NCBI GenBank assembly: GCA_017303935.1
Contig: JAFLBD010000002.1
Location: 1-64,000 of the forward strand
Reading direction: 5' to 3'
DNA: 64,000 nt
DNA from: Armatimonadota bacterium
GTDB lineage: Bacteria; Armatimonadota; Fimbriimonadia; Fimbriimonadales; Fimbriimonadaceae
The position numbers were made by a program, and so were the translations under genes. Of this stretch, positions 27,662 through 35,726 are shown piece by piece. The notes below the pieces were generated by a model that made no database searches, was not told the origin of the DNA, and was given only the letters and a program-made list of their open reading frames with translations. Numbering within the stretch: the first letter of the stretch is position 1; every line of letters begins with the position of its first letter.

Positions 27662-28280
27662 ACTTCACGAACTCACCAGCAGAAATGATCCTCACGAGGC
27701 AGTCGCCTGGAAGATATTGGAATCCAATTTCCCTCGCGAGGAGTTAGAGGAGCGCGATGTAGTGCTGGGTGAGATCGGCACTGCACACGGACATCGAATC
27801 TGGTTGGTCCACTCGCTGGAAGGAAAGATTGCTGGGGTCGTTCGAGGCAAGCTGCTTCCCAAATTAGGCTGCGGTTGGATTGTCCATATGGCGCTGACAC
27901 CCGATTACCGAGGCATGAATCTCGGCACATCGATGGTTCAGGCCGCCATCGATAGCCTAAGGCGACTCGCCGAGAACCAAAATTCTGTTTATGCTGGCAC
28001 GCTCTTTGAAGTAGAAATCATCGACGACACCATCCCTTTGGCGGTGGTTCCGATCCGTAAAAAGCGCCTTGAGTTCTTTGAGAAGCTCGGTACGACGATC
28101 CTCACCGATCATTACTGGCAACCGCCAACACGGCCAGATACCGATTGGATCCGAATGAACCTGATCTTAAAAGCAGAACCGCGCCTCACGCTTTCGCGTG
28201 AGACGCTGATTCGGGGATTCTATCAAGAGGCTTTTGCCGTCGCTGAGAATCACCCAAAAGTGATTCAAGCGCTCGCTTAG
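27654..28280 (+). CDS. GNAT family N-acetyltransferase
   Basis: Transfers an acetyl group from acetyl-CoA to an amine; about 208 residues. The core ALTPDYRGMNLGTSMVQAAIDSL is the classic acetyl-CoA pyrophosphate loop (R/Q-x-x-G-x-G/A). The acceptor is unknown. I start at ATG 27654 (MVKLHELTSRNDP); an upstream ATG at 27594 would add 20 residues that look unrelated. The gene is divergent from sdhA, 80 bases away, and its end overlaps the end of the Bax-inhibitor gene by four bases on the other strand. Confidence 0.8.
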   Translation: MVKLHELTSRNDPHEAVAWKILESNFPREELEERDVVLGEIGTAHGHRIWLVHSLEGKIAGVVRGKLLPKLGCGWIVHMALTPDYRGMNLGTSMVQAAIDSLRRLAENQNSVYAGTLFEVEIIDDTIPLAVVPIRKKRLEFFEKLGTTILTDHYWQPPTRPDTDWIRMNLILKAEPRLTLSRETLIRGFYQEAFAVAENHPKVIQALA

Positions 28281-29041
28281 CGCTTGCTAAGCTTGCTCAG
28301 CAGGCGAAGGATTTCGAGGTACAGCCATACGATGGTGACCAGGATTCCGAATCCGGCGTACCATTCGAATTGCTTCGGCATTCCACGTTCGACGCCGCGT
28401 TCGATGAAGTCAAAATCCAGCAAAAAGTTGAACGCAGCCAGTCCGATCACGAACACCGAGAAGCCGATGCCGATCGGGCCAGATCCGTGCATCGCCCAAG
28501 TCTGCGGTACTCCCGGCATCAACAGCGAAGCAACAAGGCTAATGAGATAGAAAATCGCTACCGCGCACGTCAAACCGATCACGACACCGCGCAGCGTTTC
28601 GGTGACCTTGATCACGCGAGTCGTGTACAGCAGCAACATGATGCCCAGAGTGACCATTGTTCCTGCGGACGCGATTGGCACCGCGTTGGCGTACTGTGAC
28701 TTTGCCATCGCCACGGTGTACATGAACGAGACAGCACCAACGAAATATCCTTCGAGAACAGCATATGCAGGTGCCAAAGAAGGGGCGAGATTTGGCTTGA
28801 ATGCGATTGCAATCGCCAGTCCAAATGCCACTAAAGCAGCGGCAATCGCGGCCAACATGTTCGGAAAAATGAAGCCGACAACAGCACAAGGAATCAGAAG
28901 GGCCAGCAAAATTCCGGTCTTTTGAATCGCGCCTCGAACCGTCATCGGCTCGGAGCTCACAGCCTCCATTCGATCAAAGGCTCGTTCGTTTGTCGTCGGA
29001 TTGCTACTGCGAATCCAGGGGTTTTGTCGTTGATCGCTCAT
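28277..29041 (-). CDS. Bax inhibitor-1 / YccA family membrane protein
   Basis: Seven-helix membrane protein, 254 residues. The BI-1 family usually acts as a pH-regulated calcium leak or in protein quality control. Recognised from the helix pattern, from APAYAVLEGYFVGAVSFMY, and from the C-terminal pair FNFLLDFDFIERGVERG with the two conserved aspartates and the charged C-terminal tail. GAGGT lies seven bases before the ATG at 29041, which decides the start. It is divergent from the methyltransferase gene. Confidence 0.9.
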   Translation of the reverse strand: MSDQRQNPWIRSSNPTTNERAFDRMEAVSSEPMTVRGAIQKTGILLALLIPCAVVGFIFPNMLAAIAAALVAFGLAIAIAFKPNLAPSLAPAYAVLEGYFVGAVSFMYTVAMAKSQYANAVPIASAGTMVTLGIMLLLYTTRVIKVTETLRGVVIGLTCAVAIFYLISLVASLLMPGVPQTWAMHGSGPIGIGFSVFVIGLAAFNFLLDFDFIERGVERGMPKQFEWYAGFGILVTIVWLYLEILRLLSKLSKR

Positions 29042-29109
29042 ATCGCTACCTCTAACAATACAACGATTTGACACCCGAATGCGATCCAATTTTAGGTAGT
29101 TTCTATGCC

Positions 29110-29859
29110 ATGAACCCCATCGAACCCCGCTCTTGGCGCGAATTCTTCGAGAGCCACGCCCCGCATTACGATCAAAATCCGTTCACAAAGAACACTTTGG
29201 TCGAGTGCCAATTCCTCATCGAAAAGATGAAACTGAAGCCAAAAATGCGACTCCTTGATGTCGGATGTGGAACGGGCAGGCACGCGATCGAACTCGCGAA
29301 GGCCGGTGTAGAAGTAACTGGGATCGACATTAGTCCGGCGATGCTTTCGGTCGCTCGGGAAAAGGCTGCCGAAGCTGGCGTCAACGTCGAGTGGATTGAA
29401 GCCGATGCAACCGCCTGGCAAAGTCCAGGCAGTTTTGACGCCGCGATTTGTCTTTGTGAAGGCGGATTCGGCCTCGTCAACCACAACGAGGATCCAGTCA
29501 CTCACGATCTCAATATTCTAAGGAACATATCTGCGAGCTTGAAGCCAGGATCGCCGTTCATCCTAACCGCCTTAAACGGATATTCGATCATCCGCCGAGT
29601 GACCGATGAGCATGTCGAACAACAGAGCTTTGATCCAGCGACGATGGACATGATCTACATCGACGAAATGAATCTCCCAGAAGGCCCGACCCCCATGCTC
29701 ATCCGAGAACGACTTTTCATTCCACCTGAAGTCAAGTCCATGATGTTTCACGCCGGATTCGAAGTTTCGAATGTCTGGGGCGGAACGGCAGGAAATTGGG
29801 GCGAGAGGCCGTTGTTGATGGATGAAATTGAAGCTATGTACTTTGCGACGAAGCGCTAA
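29110..29859 (+). CDS. Class I SAM-dependent methyltransferase
   Basis: 249 residues. Motif I LLDVGCGTGRHAIELAKAG binds S-adenosylmethionine; GIDISPAMLSVAREKA (motif II acidic loop) and FDAAICLCEGGFGLV (motif IV) complete the methyltransferase_11/25 fold. The substrate is unknown. TAGTTT stands seven bases before the ATG, pointing to a leaderless mRNA. Its last 26 bases overlap the end of the MobA-like gene on the opposite strand. Confidence 0.88.
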   Translation: MNPIEPRSWREFFESHAPHYDQNPFTKNTLVECQFLIEKMKLKPKMRLLDVGCGTGRHAIELAKAGVEVTGIDISPAMLSVAREKAAEAGVNVEWIEADATAWQSPGSFDAAICLCEGGFGLVNHNEDPVTHDLNILRNISASLKPGSPFILTALNGYSIIRRVTDEHVEQQSFDPATMDMIYIDEMNLPEGPTPMLIRERLFIPPEVKSMMFHAGFEVSNVWGGTAGNWGERPLLMDEIEAMYFATKR

Positions 29860-30613
29860 CCATTTGGTTAAATATCACCTTGATTTCTTCATACTCCTGG
29901 ATGTTGTCGAAGTCGAGCACGGTACTCGGGTGGCAGTCCGAAATGAGAATACACTGATGCCGCATCAACCGTTCTAAGCGGGATTCGGCCTCGGCAAGGG
30001 TTACACGTCTGAAGACAAATCGTATCAAGACATCGAGTCCAACCCTGGCCACCATCTTGATTTGCGACTTGCGGCTCTTTCTGAATTCCGCAACAAGGTT
30101 TTCGCAAGAAAAGATGGCTTCTAGCGTCCCAGCGAACAATCCGCCGGAAAGAAAGGCCCCGTCACGGAGGCGTATCGGAGTCGCCGTTGCGGTTGGGTAC
30201 ATCTTTCGGAAATCGGTAAGCCTGGCCAGGCCAGCGGCGTAGAATTCGCCAAGAATCGTTCGAGAATCAAGCCGATCTACGAAATCTCGAATCGCCGCCC
30301 CAGTCATCAGCGGCTGATCGGCCGGAAGGATTAATAACCTTGAGACTCCAAACTCAGCTAAGGCACGTGCGCCTGCGACAGCGTTTTTGGCAGCAGTGCC
30401 GTGGTCGGGCATGTTTCCAGAAATCTGCAAGTCACATTCACAGCCCACAACTACAATCTGGGTGATTCCGGCGTCTCTGACCGATTCGATGGTCCGCTCC
30501 AAACTTGAACGTCCGCCAAATTTCGCAAGGGCCTTTTGCGGTGTGCCGAGCGCTGAGGCCAACGGGTCCTTGACTAACCCGCCTGCCAAGATCACAACAC
30601 CCCACTGGGTCAT
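29834..30613 (-). CDS. MobA-like nucleotidyltransferase family protein
   Basis: 259 residues. The NTP-transferase start VVILAGGLVKDPL followed by PQKALAKFGGRSSLERTIESV and the metal-binding LLILPADQPLMTG is typical of the NTP_transf_3 group (MobA, MocA, IspD-like). The C-terminal half is not assignable. Which acceptor it uses is unknown: no molybdopterin gene is near. GAGG stands four bases before the chosen ATG (30613); a TTG overlapping the ribH stop is an alternative. Its tail overlaps the methyltransferase gene at 29834-29859. Confidence 0.7.
   Translation of the reverse strand: MTQWGVVILAGGLVKDPLASALGTPQKALAKFGGRSSLERTIESVRDAGITQIVVVGCECDLQISGNMPDHGTAAKNAVAGARALAEFGVSRLLILPADQPLMTGAAIRDFVDRLDSRTILGEFYAAGLARLTDFRKMYPTATATPIRLRDGAFLSGGLFAGTLEAIFSCENLVAEFRKSRKSQIKMVARVGLDVLIRFVFRRVTLAEAESRLERLMRHQCILISDCHPSTVLDFDNIQEYEEIKVIFNQMVSASSQST
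29856..29871. repeat. Recurring palindrome, near-exact copy
   Basis: CTAACCATTTGGTTAA: one mismatch in the left arm. It sits over the stop codon of the methyltransferase gene, where it overlaps the tail of the opposite gene. Confidence 0.7.
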
Positions 30614-30624
30614 ATCGCCTCTGC

Positions 30625-31089
30625 TCAATCTTCTGGGCGGATCATTTCGAGCAACGTTGCCATCTCAATGGTGGACGCTGCTGCTTCTCGACCCTTGTTA
30701 CCCAGCTTTAGACCTGAACGATCAAGCGCTTGATCTTGATCTTCGGGGGTCAAGATGCCGTATCCAATCGGAATTCCGGTTTGGGTTTGCAAGTTCATCA
30801 GTGACTTGCTTACATCCGAAGCAAGCAACTGTGCATGGGTGGTTTGACCTTGCAAAATGCATCCGAGAGCGATTACGCCGCTGATATCGCCGCGCTCGAT
30901 CAATGCCTGACAAGCGATCGGAATTTCCCAGCTTCCAGGAACTTGGACCACGATCGACTCTTCAGCGCCGGAAGCTTCGAGGGTCTCGAGTGCACCCTCC
31001 AGGAGTTGCTTGGTCACAAGCTCATTCCAGCGCCCCACAACAATTCCAAATCGCTTGCCCGAAGCGTCAACCTTCCCAACCAGTTTCAT
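30625..31089 (-). CDS. ribH: 6,7-dimethyl-8-ribityllumazine synthase
   Basis: Penultimate riboflavin-synthesis enzyme, which condenses ribulose-derived butanone phosphate with the amino-ribitylaminopyrimidine. 154 residues is the normal length. FGIVVGRWNELVTKQLLEGAL, VQVPGSWEIPIACQAL and the catalytic-histidine loop GQTTHAQLLASDVSKSLMNL are diagnostic. The start is the ATG at 31089: CATACT ends six bases upstream. A much longer frame continuing upstream overlaps the divergent transporter and is a shadow. It lacks other rib genes; the next gene on this strand is MobA-like, coupled by overlap. Confidence 0.96.
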   Translation of the reverse strand: MKLVGKVDASGKRFGIVVGRWNELVTKQLLEGALETLEASGAEESIVVQVPGSWEIPIACQALIERGDISGVIALGCILQGQTTHAQLLASDVSKSLMNLQTQTGIPIGYGILTPEDQDQALDRSGLKLGNKGREAAASTIEMATLLEMIRPED

Positions 31090-31123
31090 GACTCTAGTAT
31101 GATTGAATTTGAACAGGCGATTT

Positions 31124-32722
31124 ATGCAATTTGTGATCCAGCTGTTTTCGGCGAACCCTCTGCTTACGCTGTTCTTTGTCGCTGGGGTTGGATTCGTTCT
31201 AGGCAAAATCAAACTACTATCGGTCCAATTGGGCGTAGCCGCAGTGCTATTCACCGGACTTGCTGTTGGCGCACTAGATCCTTCCATCAAGCTCCCGGAT
31301 GTCTTGCAGAACCTAGGCCTTGTGCTGTTTGTGTACACACTCGGCCTGAGTTCTGGACCTGGTTTCTTTCGGTCGTTCAAGCGCAGAGGAATCCAGACGA
31401 CAGTTCTAACGCTTGGCTCTCTGCTGCTGACCGCCTTCATTTGGGTGGCAATGGCACGAACGCTGAACCTCTCTCCTGGCACCGCCGCTGGAGGATTCAC
31501 CGGCAGTTTGACCAACACTGCCGCTCTCGCCGCGGTCATGGAAATTTCGGGCGGTAGTTCTGAGCCAGCGGTGGGATATGCCATCACTTATCCGGCTGGC
31601 GTGGTCGGATTGATCTTGGTACTGATCGGATTAGCGGCCTGGTCTCGCAAGAAAGGCAATCTCGCACCACCTCCTAAAGAGGATTTGATTAACCGGACTT
31701 TGGTTGTCAAGCAACCTGGCGCGATTGGCAAAACTATTTCGGAAGTCGTCGATGAGCACAACCTCACGATCATTTTTGGACGAATTTTGCGTGGTGGCAA
31801 CCTTCATCTAGCCAATAGCCATGAGAAGCTCGAATTGGGCGACTTGATCACCACCGTGGGCACCCCCGAGGAGACGTTTCGAACCGCAGAAATCCTCGGG
31901 GAAGTCAGCAAAGAACGGCTTGAATTTGATCGACGTGAGTTCGACTATCGCCGAATATTCGTCAGCAATCCGGACGTGTTCGGGAAGTCGCTAGCAGAAC
32001 TTGACCTCCCAACTCGTTTCAACGCAACTGTGACTCGCCTCAGCCGCGGAGATATCGAGATTCTCCCTGACGGTCACACCGTGCTCGAACCTGGCGACCG
32101 TGTGCGCGTTTTGACCCGTCGCGAGAACTTGTCACTCATCAGCAAGGAACTCGGAGATTCGTACAAAGCGCTCAGTGAAGTCGATGTAATGAGCTTCGCA
32201 CTCGGGATCGCGATCGGTCTGTTAATCGGATTAATCGAGGTCCCACTGCCAGGGGGCATCTCGTTCAAATTGGGTGTCGCAGGCGGTCCGCTCGTCGCGT
32301 CGCTCGTGCTTGGAGCGCTACACCGCACCGGGCCGATTCATTGGGGCTTGAGCTTCAACGCCAATCTGACGCTGCGGCAGATTGGGCTCATTTTGTTCTT
32401 GGCAGGAGTCGGAATCCGTTCCGGCTACGCCTTTCGAGATTCTATGGCGGCCGGCACTGGCCTCCCAGTGTTTTTGGTGGGATGCGCCGCGACAGTCATA
32501 TCTGCGGCAATCTACCTTTTGATCGCGAACAAACTTTTTGGACTCAGTGGCGCAACGCTCATGGGGATGGCCTCGGCGATTCACACGCAGCCTGCCGCGC
32601 TGAGCTTCTCCGCCGAACAAACCAACAGCGACGCTCCTAATGTGGGCTATGCGACGGTTTTTCCGATTGCCAGCGTCAGCAAGATCATCCTTGCTCAGCT
32701 CATCTACCAATTCTTGAAGTAG
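31124..32722 (+). CDS. AspT/YidE/YbjL-type membrane transporter with two TrkA_C domains
   Basis: 532 residues. Two clusters of about five membrane helices (residues 1-160 and 370-532) flank two RCK C-terminal (TrkA_C) domains (about 180-350, e.g. KTISEVVDEHNLTIIF and FGKSLAELDLPTRFNATV). This duplicated architecture is the aspartate:alanine exchanger (AAE) family. GLSSGPGFFRSF and AGVGIRSGYAF are paired internal repeats. The substrate is not inferable. I start at ATG 31124; a TTG at 31103 adds seven residues. It is divergent from ribH with overlapping -10 elements and is followed directly by the ribosomal operon promoter. Confidence 0.85.
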   Translation: MQFVIQLFSANPLLTLFFVAGVGFVLGKIKLLSVQLGVAAVLFTGLAVGALDPSIKLPDVLQNLGLVLFVYTLGLSSGPGFFRSFKRRGIQTTVLTLGSLLLTAFIWVAMARTLNLSPGTAAGGFTGSLTNTAALAAVMEISGGSSEPAVGYAITYPAGVVGLILVLIGLAAWSRKKGNLAPPPKEDLINRTLVVKQPGAIGKTISEVVDEHNLTIIFGRILRGGNLHLANSHEKLELGDLITTVGTPEETFRTAEILGEVSKERLEFDRREFDYRRIFVSNPDVFGKSLAELDLPTRFNATVTRLSRGDIEILPDGHTVLEPGDRVRVLTRRENLSLISKELGDSYKALSEVDVMSFALGIAIGLLIGLIEVPLPGGISFKLGVAGGPLVASLVLGALHRTGPIHWGLSFNANLTLRQIGLILFLAGVGIRSGYAFRDSMAAGTGLPVFLVGCAATVISAAIYLLIANKLFGLSGATLMGMASAIHTQPAALSFSAEQTNSDAPNVGYATVFPIASVSKIILAQLIYQFLK

Positions 32723-32765
32723 ATCTCACGTGACGAAAAACCTGTCAATTTCGATTCATAATGCC

Positions 32766-32794
32766 TTGAATTTTTTGCCGAGTGCGGGTACCAT
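32766..32794 (+). promoter_or_regulatory. Promoter of the rpsN ribosomal operon
   Basis: TTGAAT (32766-32771), 17-base spacer, TACCAT (32789-32794). It lies 44 bases after the transporter stop and about 94 bases before rpsN, so the ribosomal operon starts here and does not depend on an upstream L14-L24-L5 unit. Confidence 0.7.
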
Positions 32795-32887
32795 CCAAGG
32801 TTCTGGCGCAGTGCGTCTGAATTCAAAACCAGGCCACGAGTTGTGTGCGGCAAGTTCGCAGACTGGCTCGGGAACGGCGAAAAATCT

Positions 32888-33181
32888 ATGGCAAAAGAAT
32901 GTCTCATCCAAAAGCAAAAGAAGCTTTCCGCTAAGTGGGAAAAGCTTCATGCGGAAGAAATGCAGATTCTAGCGTTGCCTGCTGATAAGCGTGAAGAAGC
33001 GCTGAAGGCATTTAACGAGCGACGAATCAAGAATCGCATGTATCGAACGCGCAACTACAATCGATGCTCAATCACCGGCCGACCAAAGGGGTACTCACGT
33101 TATTTCGGCGTGTGCCGCCAGGTCTTGCGAGAAATGGCACACCAGGGCATGTTGCCCGGCGTGACAAAGTCGAGCTGGTAA
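32888..33181 (+). CDS. rpsN: 30S ribosomal protein S14 (zinc-independent form)
   Basis: 97 residues. The C-terminal half [21 protein letters not shown] and the end [11 protein letters not shown] are S14. This is the longer form of S14 without the four-cysteine zinc ribbon of the 61-residue type: only two isolated cysteines occur in the region. It is the first gene of the operon; usually rplE precedes it. Confidence 0.96.
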   Translation: MAKECLIQKQKKLSAKWEKLHAEEMQILALPADKREEALKAFNERRIKNRMYRTRNYNRCSITGRPKGYSRYFGVCRQVLREMAHQGMLPGVTKSSW

Positions 33182-33203
33182 GCAGGTCTAACAGGAAAGA
33201 ACT

Positions 33204-33599
33204 ATGCATAGTGATCCCATTGCAGACCTATTGACGCGCATCCGAAACGGCGCGCAGGCACGAAAGCAGTTCGTCGAGATCCCAATGAGCAAGATCAAGG
33301 TTGAAATCGTAAAGATCCTTGAGCAAGAAGGCTTCATTTCGGGACACGAAATTACGACGGAATCCAAGTTTCCGAGCCTAAAAATTCATTTGAAATATGA
33401 CGCAAAGCGAAAGCCGGTGATCCAAGTCATCAAGCGCGTTTCGAAGCCTGGTCTTCGAGTTTATCGCGCAAACGATGATCTTCGACCGATCCGAAGCGGC
33501 CTCGCAACGCGGATTTTGACGACCAACCAGGGCGTGATGACCGACCGAGAAGCGCGAAAGCGACACATCGGCGGCGAAGTCCTTTGTGAGGTGTATTAA
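33204..33599 (+). CDS. rpsH: 30S ribosomal protein S8
   Basis: 131 residues; binds the central domain of 16S rRNA. HSDPIADLLTRIRNGAQARK, and VSKPGLRVYR and GVMTDREARKRHIGGEVLCEVY at the C terminus, are diagnostic. In E. coli S8 represses the spc operon through a site near rplE; that gene is absent upstream here, so a different control site would be needed. Confidence 0.97.
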   Translation: MHSDPIADLLTRIRNGAQARKQFVEIPMSKIKVEIVKILEQEGFISGHEITTESKFPSLKIHLKYDAKRKPVIQVIKRVSKPGLRVYRANDDLRPIRSGLATRILTTNQGVMTDREARKRHIGGEVLCEVY

Positions 33600-33602
33600 T
33601 CC

Positions 33603-34166
33603 ATGTCTCGAATTGGACGACAACCGATTGAAATTCCAGCTGGTGTGGAACTGCAGATTGATGCTGACAATCGCGTGACCGTGAAGGGTCCTAAGGGCAC
33701 CTTGATGGAGAACATTGCACGCGAATTGGAGATCAAGCAGGAAGGCGCCACGCTGACGATCGAGCGACCGAACAACAGCTACCGAATCCGCGGTCAGCAT
33801 GGTCTCGCTCGAACCTTGATCAATAATATGGTCGAGGGTGTGACCAAGGGTCACCAAAAGCAACTTGACATCATCGGCGTGGGTTACCGTGTTGCTGCAG
33901 ACGGCAAGGGTCTTCTGTTCAACATCGGTTATTCGCACCCAGTGAAAGTGGCTGCCATTGACGGCATCGACTTCACACTGTCAGCCGATGAAAAAACTCG
34001 TGTCCAGCGCGTCACGGTTCAAGGCATCAACAAGGCTCTGGTGGGCCAGATCGCAGCGGACATCCGCAAGATCCGAAAACCAGATCCGTACAAGGGTAAG
34101 GGTATCCGCTACGTGGGCGAAGTCATTCGACTTAAGGCCGGTAAGCGCGCATCCGCTAAGAAGTAA
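33603..34166 (+). CDS. rplF: 50S ribosomal protein L6
   Basis: 187 residues; binds near the sarcin-ricin loop. MSRIGRQPIEIPAGVELQI and VTVKGPKGTLMENI at the N terminus and the C-terminal PDPYKGKGIRYVGEVIRLKAG-type region are conserved. It starts three bases after rpsH. Confidence 0.97.
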   Translation: MSRIGRQPIEIPAGVELQIDADNRVTVKGPKGTLMENIARELEIKQEGATLTIERPNNSYRIRGQHGLARTLINNMVEGVTKGHQKQLDIIGVGYRVAADGKGLLFNIGYSHPVKVAAIDGIDFTLSADEKTRVQRVTVQGINKALVGQIAADIRKIRKPDPYKGKGIRYVGEVIRLKAGKRASAKK

Positions 34167-34182
34167 GGAGGACTGATTAAAG

Positions 34183-34536
34183 ATGGCAAACAAATCTCGT
34201 TCTGACCTTCGCGTCGTCCGCCATGCGCGGGTGCGTAAGAAGTTGTCGGGAACCGCGGAACGACCGCGACTCGCAGTATTTCGAAGCTTGAAGCACATTA
34301 GTGCGCAAGTCATCGACGATCTTTCAGGCAAGACGCTGGCTAGCGCCAGCAGCTTAGAAAAGGATCTCAAGGCCGCTGGCAACATTGATGGTGCCAAGAA
34401 AGTCGGTGTTGAGCTCGCTAAGCGCGCCAAGAAAGCAGGCATCGAATCCGTGATCTTTGATCGCGGCGGATTCAAGTATCACGGCCGTGTGGCGAGCCTC
34501 GCCGATGGCGCACGTGAAGGAGGTCTTAAGTTCTAA
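34183..34536 (+). CDS. rplR: 50S ribosomal protein L18
   Basis: 117 residues; binds 5S rRNA. Conserved [20 protein letters not shown], and [20 protein letters not shown] with [11 protein letters not shown] at the end. GGAGG lies 12 bases before the ATG. The stop TAA overlaps the rpsE ATG by one base. Confidence 0.97.
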   Translation: MANKSRSDLRVVRHARVRKKLSGTAERPRLAVFRSLKHISAQVIDDLSGKTLASASSLEKDLKAAGNIDGAKKVGVELAKRAKKAGIESVIFDRGGFKYHGRVASLADGAREGGLKF

Positions 34537-35117
34537 TGAGAATGGCTCAAAGACAAACTGGACGACGGGATAACCGCAATCCAGCACAAGAAGGACCTCA
34601 ATACGACGTCCGCGTGATTCGAACCAACAAGGTTTTCAAGACCCACAAGGGTGGTAAGACCGCTTCTTGGTCCGTCTTGGTCGTTGTTGGAGACAACAAG
34701 GGCAAAGTCGGCGTTGGCTTGGGCAAGGCCCGAGGCGTTCCAGACGCTATCCGAAAGGCTGAAGAAACTGCACGAAAGTGCATGATCCGAGTGCCAATGA
34801 TCGGCGAAACCATTCCACACGAAGTCATTGCCAAGTGCGGCACCGCGCAAGTTATGTTGCGCCCTGCTTCTCCTGGTACTGGCGTCAAGGCTGGTAGCGC
34901 TGTTCGAGCTTGCCTCGAAGCGTGCGGAATCCACAACGTGCTTGCAAAGGCGCTTGGTAGCCGAAACCCGGTGAACATGGCCTACGCCACCTTTGAAGCT
35001 TTTAAGGCTCTTCAGATTCCAGAAGATCGCGCAGCAACTCGCGGCGCCGATACCAATGAACTGATTCCTTGGCTGGCTAAGGCTCGAAAGGAGGAAGAAG
35101 ACAATGCTTCGCATTAA
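34536..35117 (+). CDS. rpsE: 30S ribosomal protein S5
   Basis: 193 residues; acts in decoding fidelity. VVGDNKGKVGVGLGKARGVP and HNVLAKALGSRNPVNMAYATFEA are S5. It overlaps rplR by one base and rpmD by 14 bases. The N-terminal tail is basic and somewhat extended. Confidence 0.97.
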   Translation: MRMAQRQTGRRDNRNPAQEGPQYDVRVIRTNKVFKTHKGGKTASWSVLVVVGDNKGKVGVGLGKARGVPDAIRKAEETARKCMIRVPMIGETIPHEVIAKCGTAQVMLRPASPGTGVKAGSAVRACLEACGIHNVLAKALGSRNPVNMAYATFEAFKALQIPEDRAATRGADTNELIPWLAKARKEEEDNASH

Positions 35118-35286
35118 GCTCGTCAAGAGCCTGATCGGTCAAAAGCCGACCAACAAGGCTACGCTATTTTCGATGGGACTTCGCCGAGTTGGCGCGTCCG
35201 TCGATCTGCCAAACAACGACTGCACCAAGGGCATGATCCACAAGGTCAAGCACATGGTCACCGTCGAAGAGGTGAAATCTAAGTAA
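35104..35286 (+). CDS. rpmD: 50S ribosomal protein L30
   Basis: 60 residues, a typical bacterial L30 (IKLVKSLIGQKPTNKATLFSMGLRRVGASV in several short conserved pieces). It overlaps rpsE by 14 bases and rplO by one base. Confidence 0.95.
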   Translation: MLRIKLVKSLIGQKPTNKATLFSMGLRRVGASVDLPNNDCTKGMIHKVKHMVTVEEVKSK

Positions 35287-35726
35287 TGAGTTTGCACAAA
35301 CTGACCCCAAATGATGGGTCGACGAAGCGACGACGACGCGTTTGCCGAGGTATCGGCAGCGGCCTCGGAAAAACCGGCGGCCGAGGTACCAAAGGCCAAA
35401 AGGCTCGTCGACAAATTCCTGCCTGGTTTGAAGGCGGACAAACCCCAATTCATCGCCGACTTCCGGTCAAGAAGGGTTTCCGAAACATCAACCACAAGGA
35501 ATACGCAATCATCAACCTGGATGACCTCGAAAAGCACTTTAGTGCCGGAGACTCGGTCACCCCAGAAAAGCTGATCAAGCTCGGCGTTATTCCTGGCATC
35601 AAGGACGGATTGAAGGTTTTGGCCTTTGGTTCGCTCTCCAAGAAGCTCACTGTCTCGGCACACAAGCTAAGCGCGGTTGCATCTGACAAGATCAAAGCTG
35701 CTGGCGGCGAGGTCGTCGTCCTGTGA
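35286..35726 (+). CDS. rplO: 50S ribosomal protein L15
   Basis: 146 residues. The N terminus MSLHKLTPNDGSTKRRRRV and the Gly-rich GIGSGLGKTGGRGTKGQKAR are the L15 signature; the end KIKAAGGEVVVL is also conserved. It overlaps secY by four bases. Confidence 0.97.
   Translation: MSLHKLTPNDGSTKRRRRVCRGIGSGLGKTGGRGTKGQKARRQIPAWFEGGQTPIHRRLPVKKGFRNINHKEYAIINLDDLEKHFSAGDSVTPEKLIKLGVIPGIKDGLKVLAFGSLSKKLTVSAHKLSAVASDKIKAAGGEVVVL

Noticed and set aside
31090-31587. N-terminal extension of ribH by about 166 residues
   Set aside because: The added part is antisense to the AspT-like transporter; ribH has normal length from the ATG at 31089.
34533-35126. Minus-strand frame of 197 codons opposite rpsE
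   Set aside because: Antisense shadow of rpsE, a conserved ribosomal protein gene.
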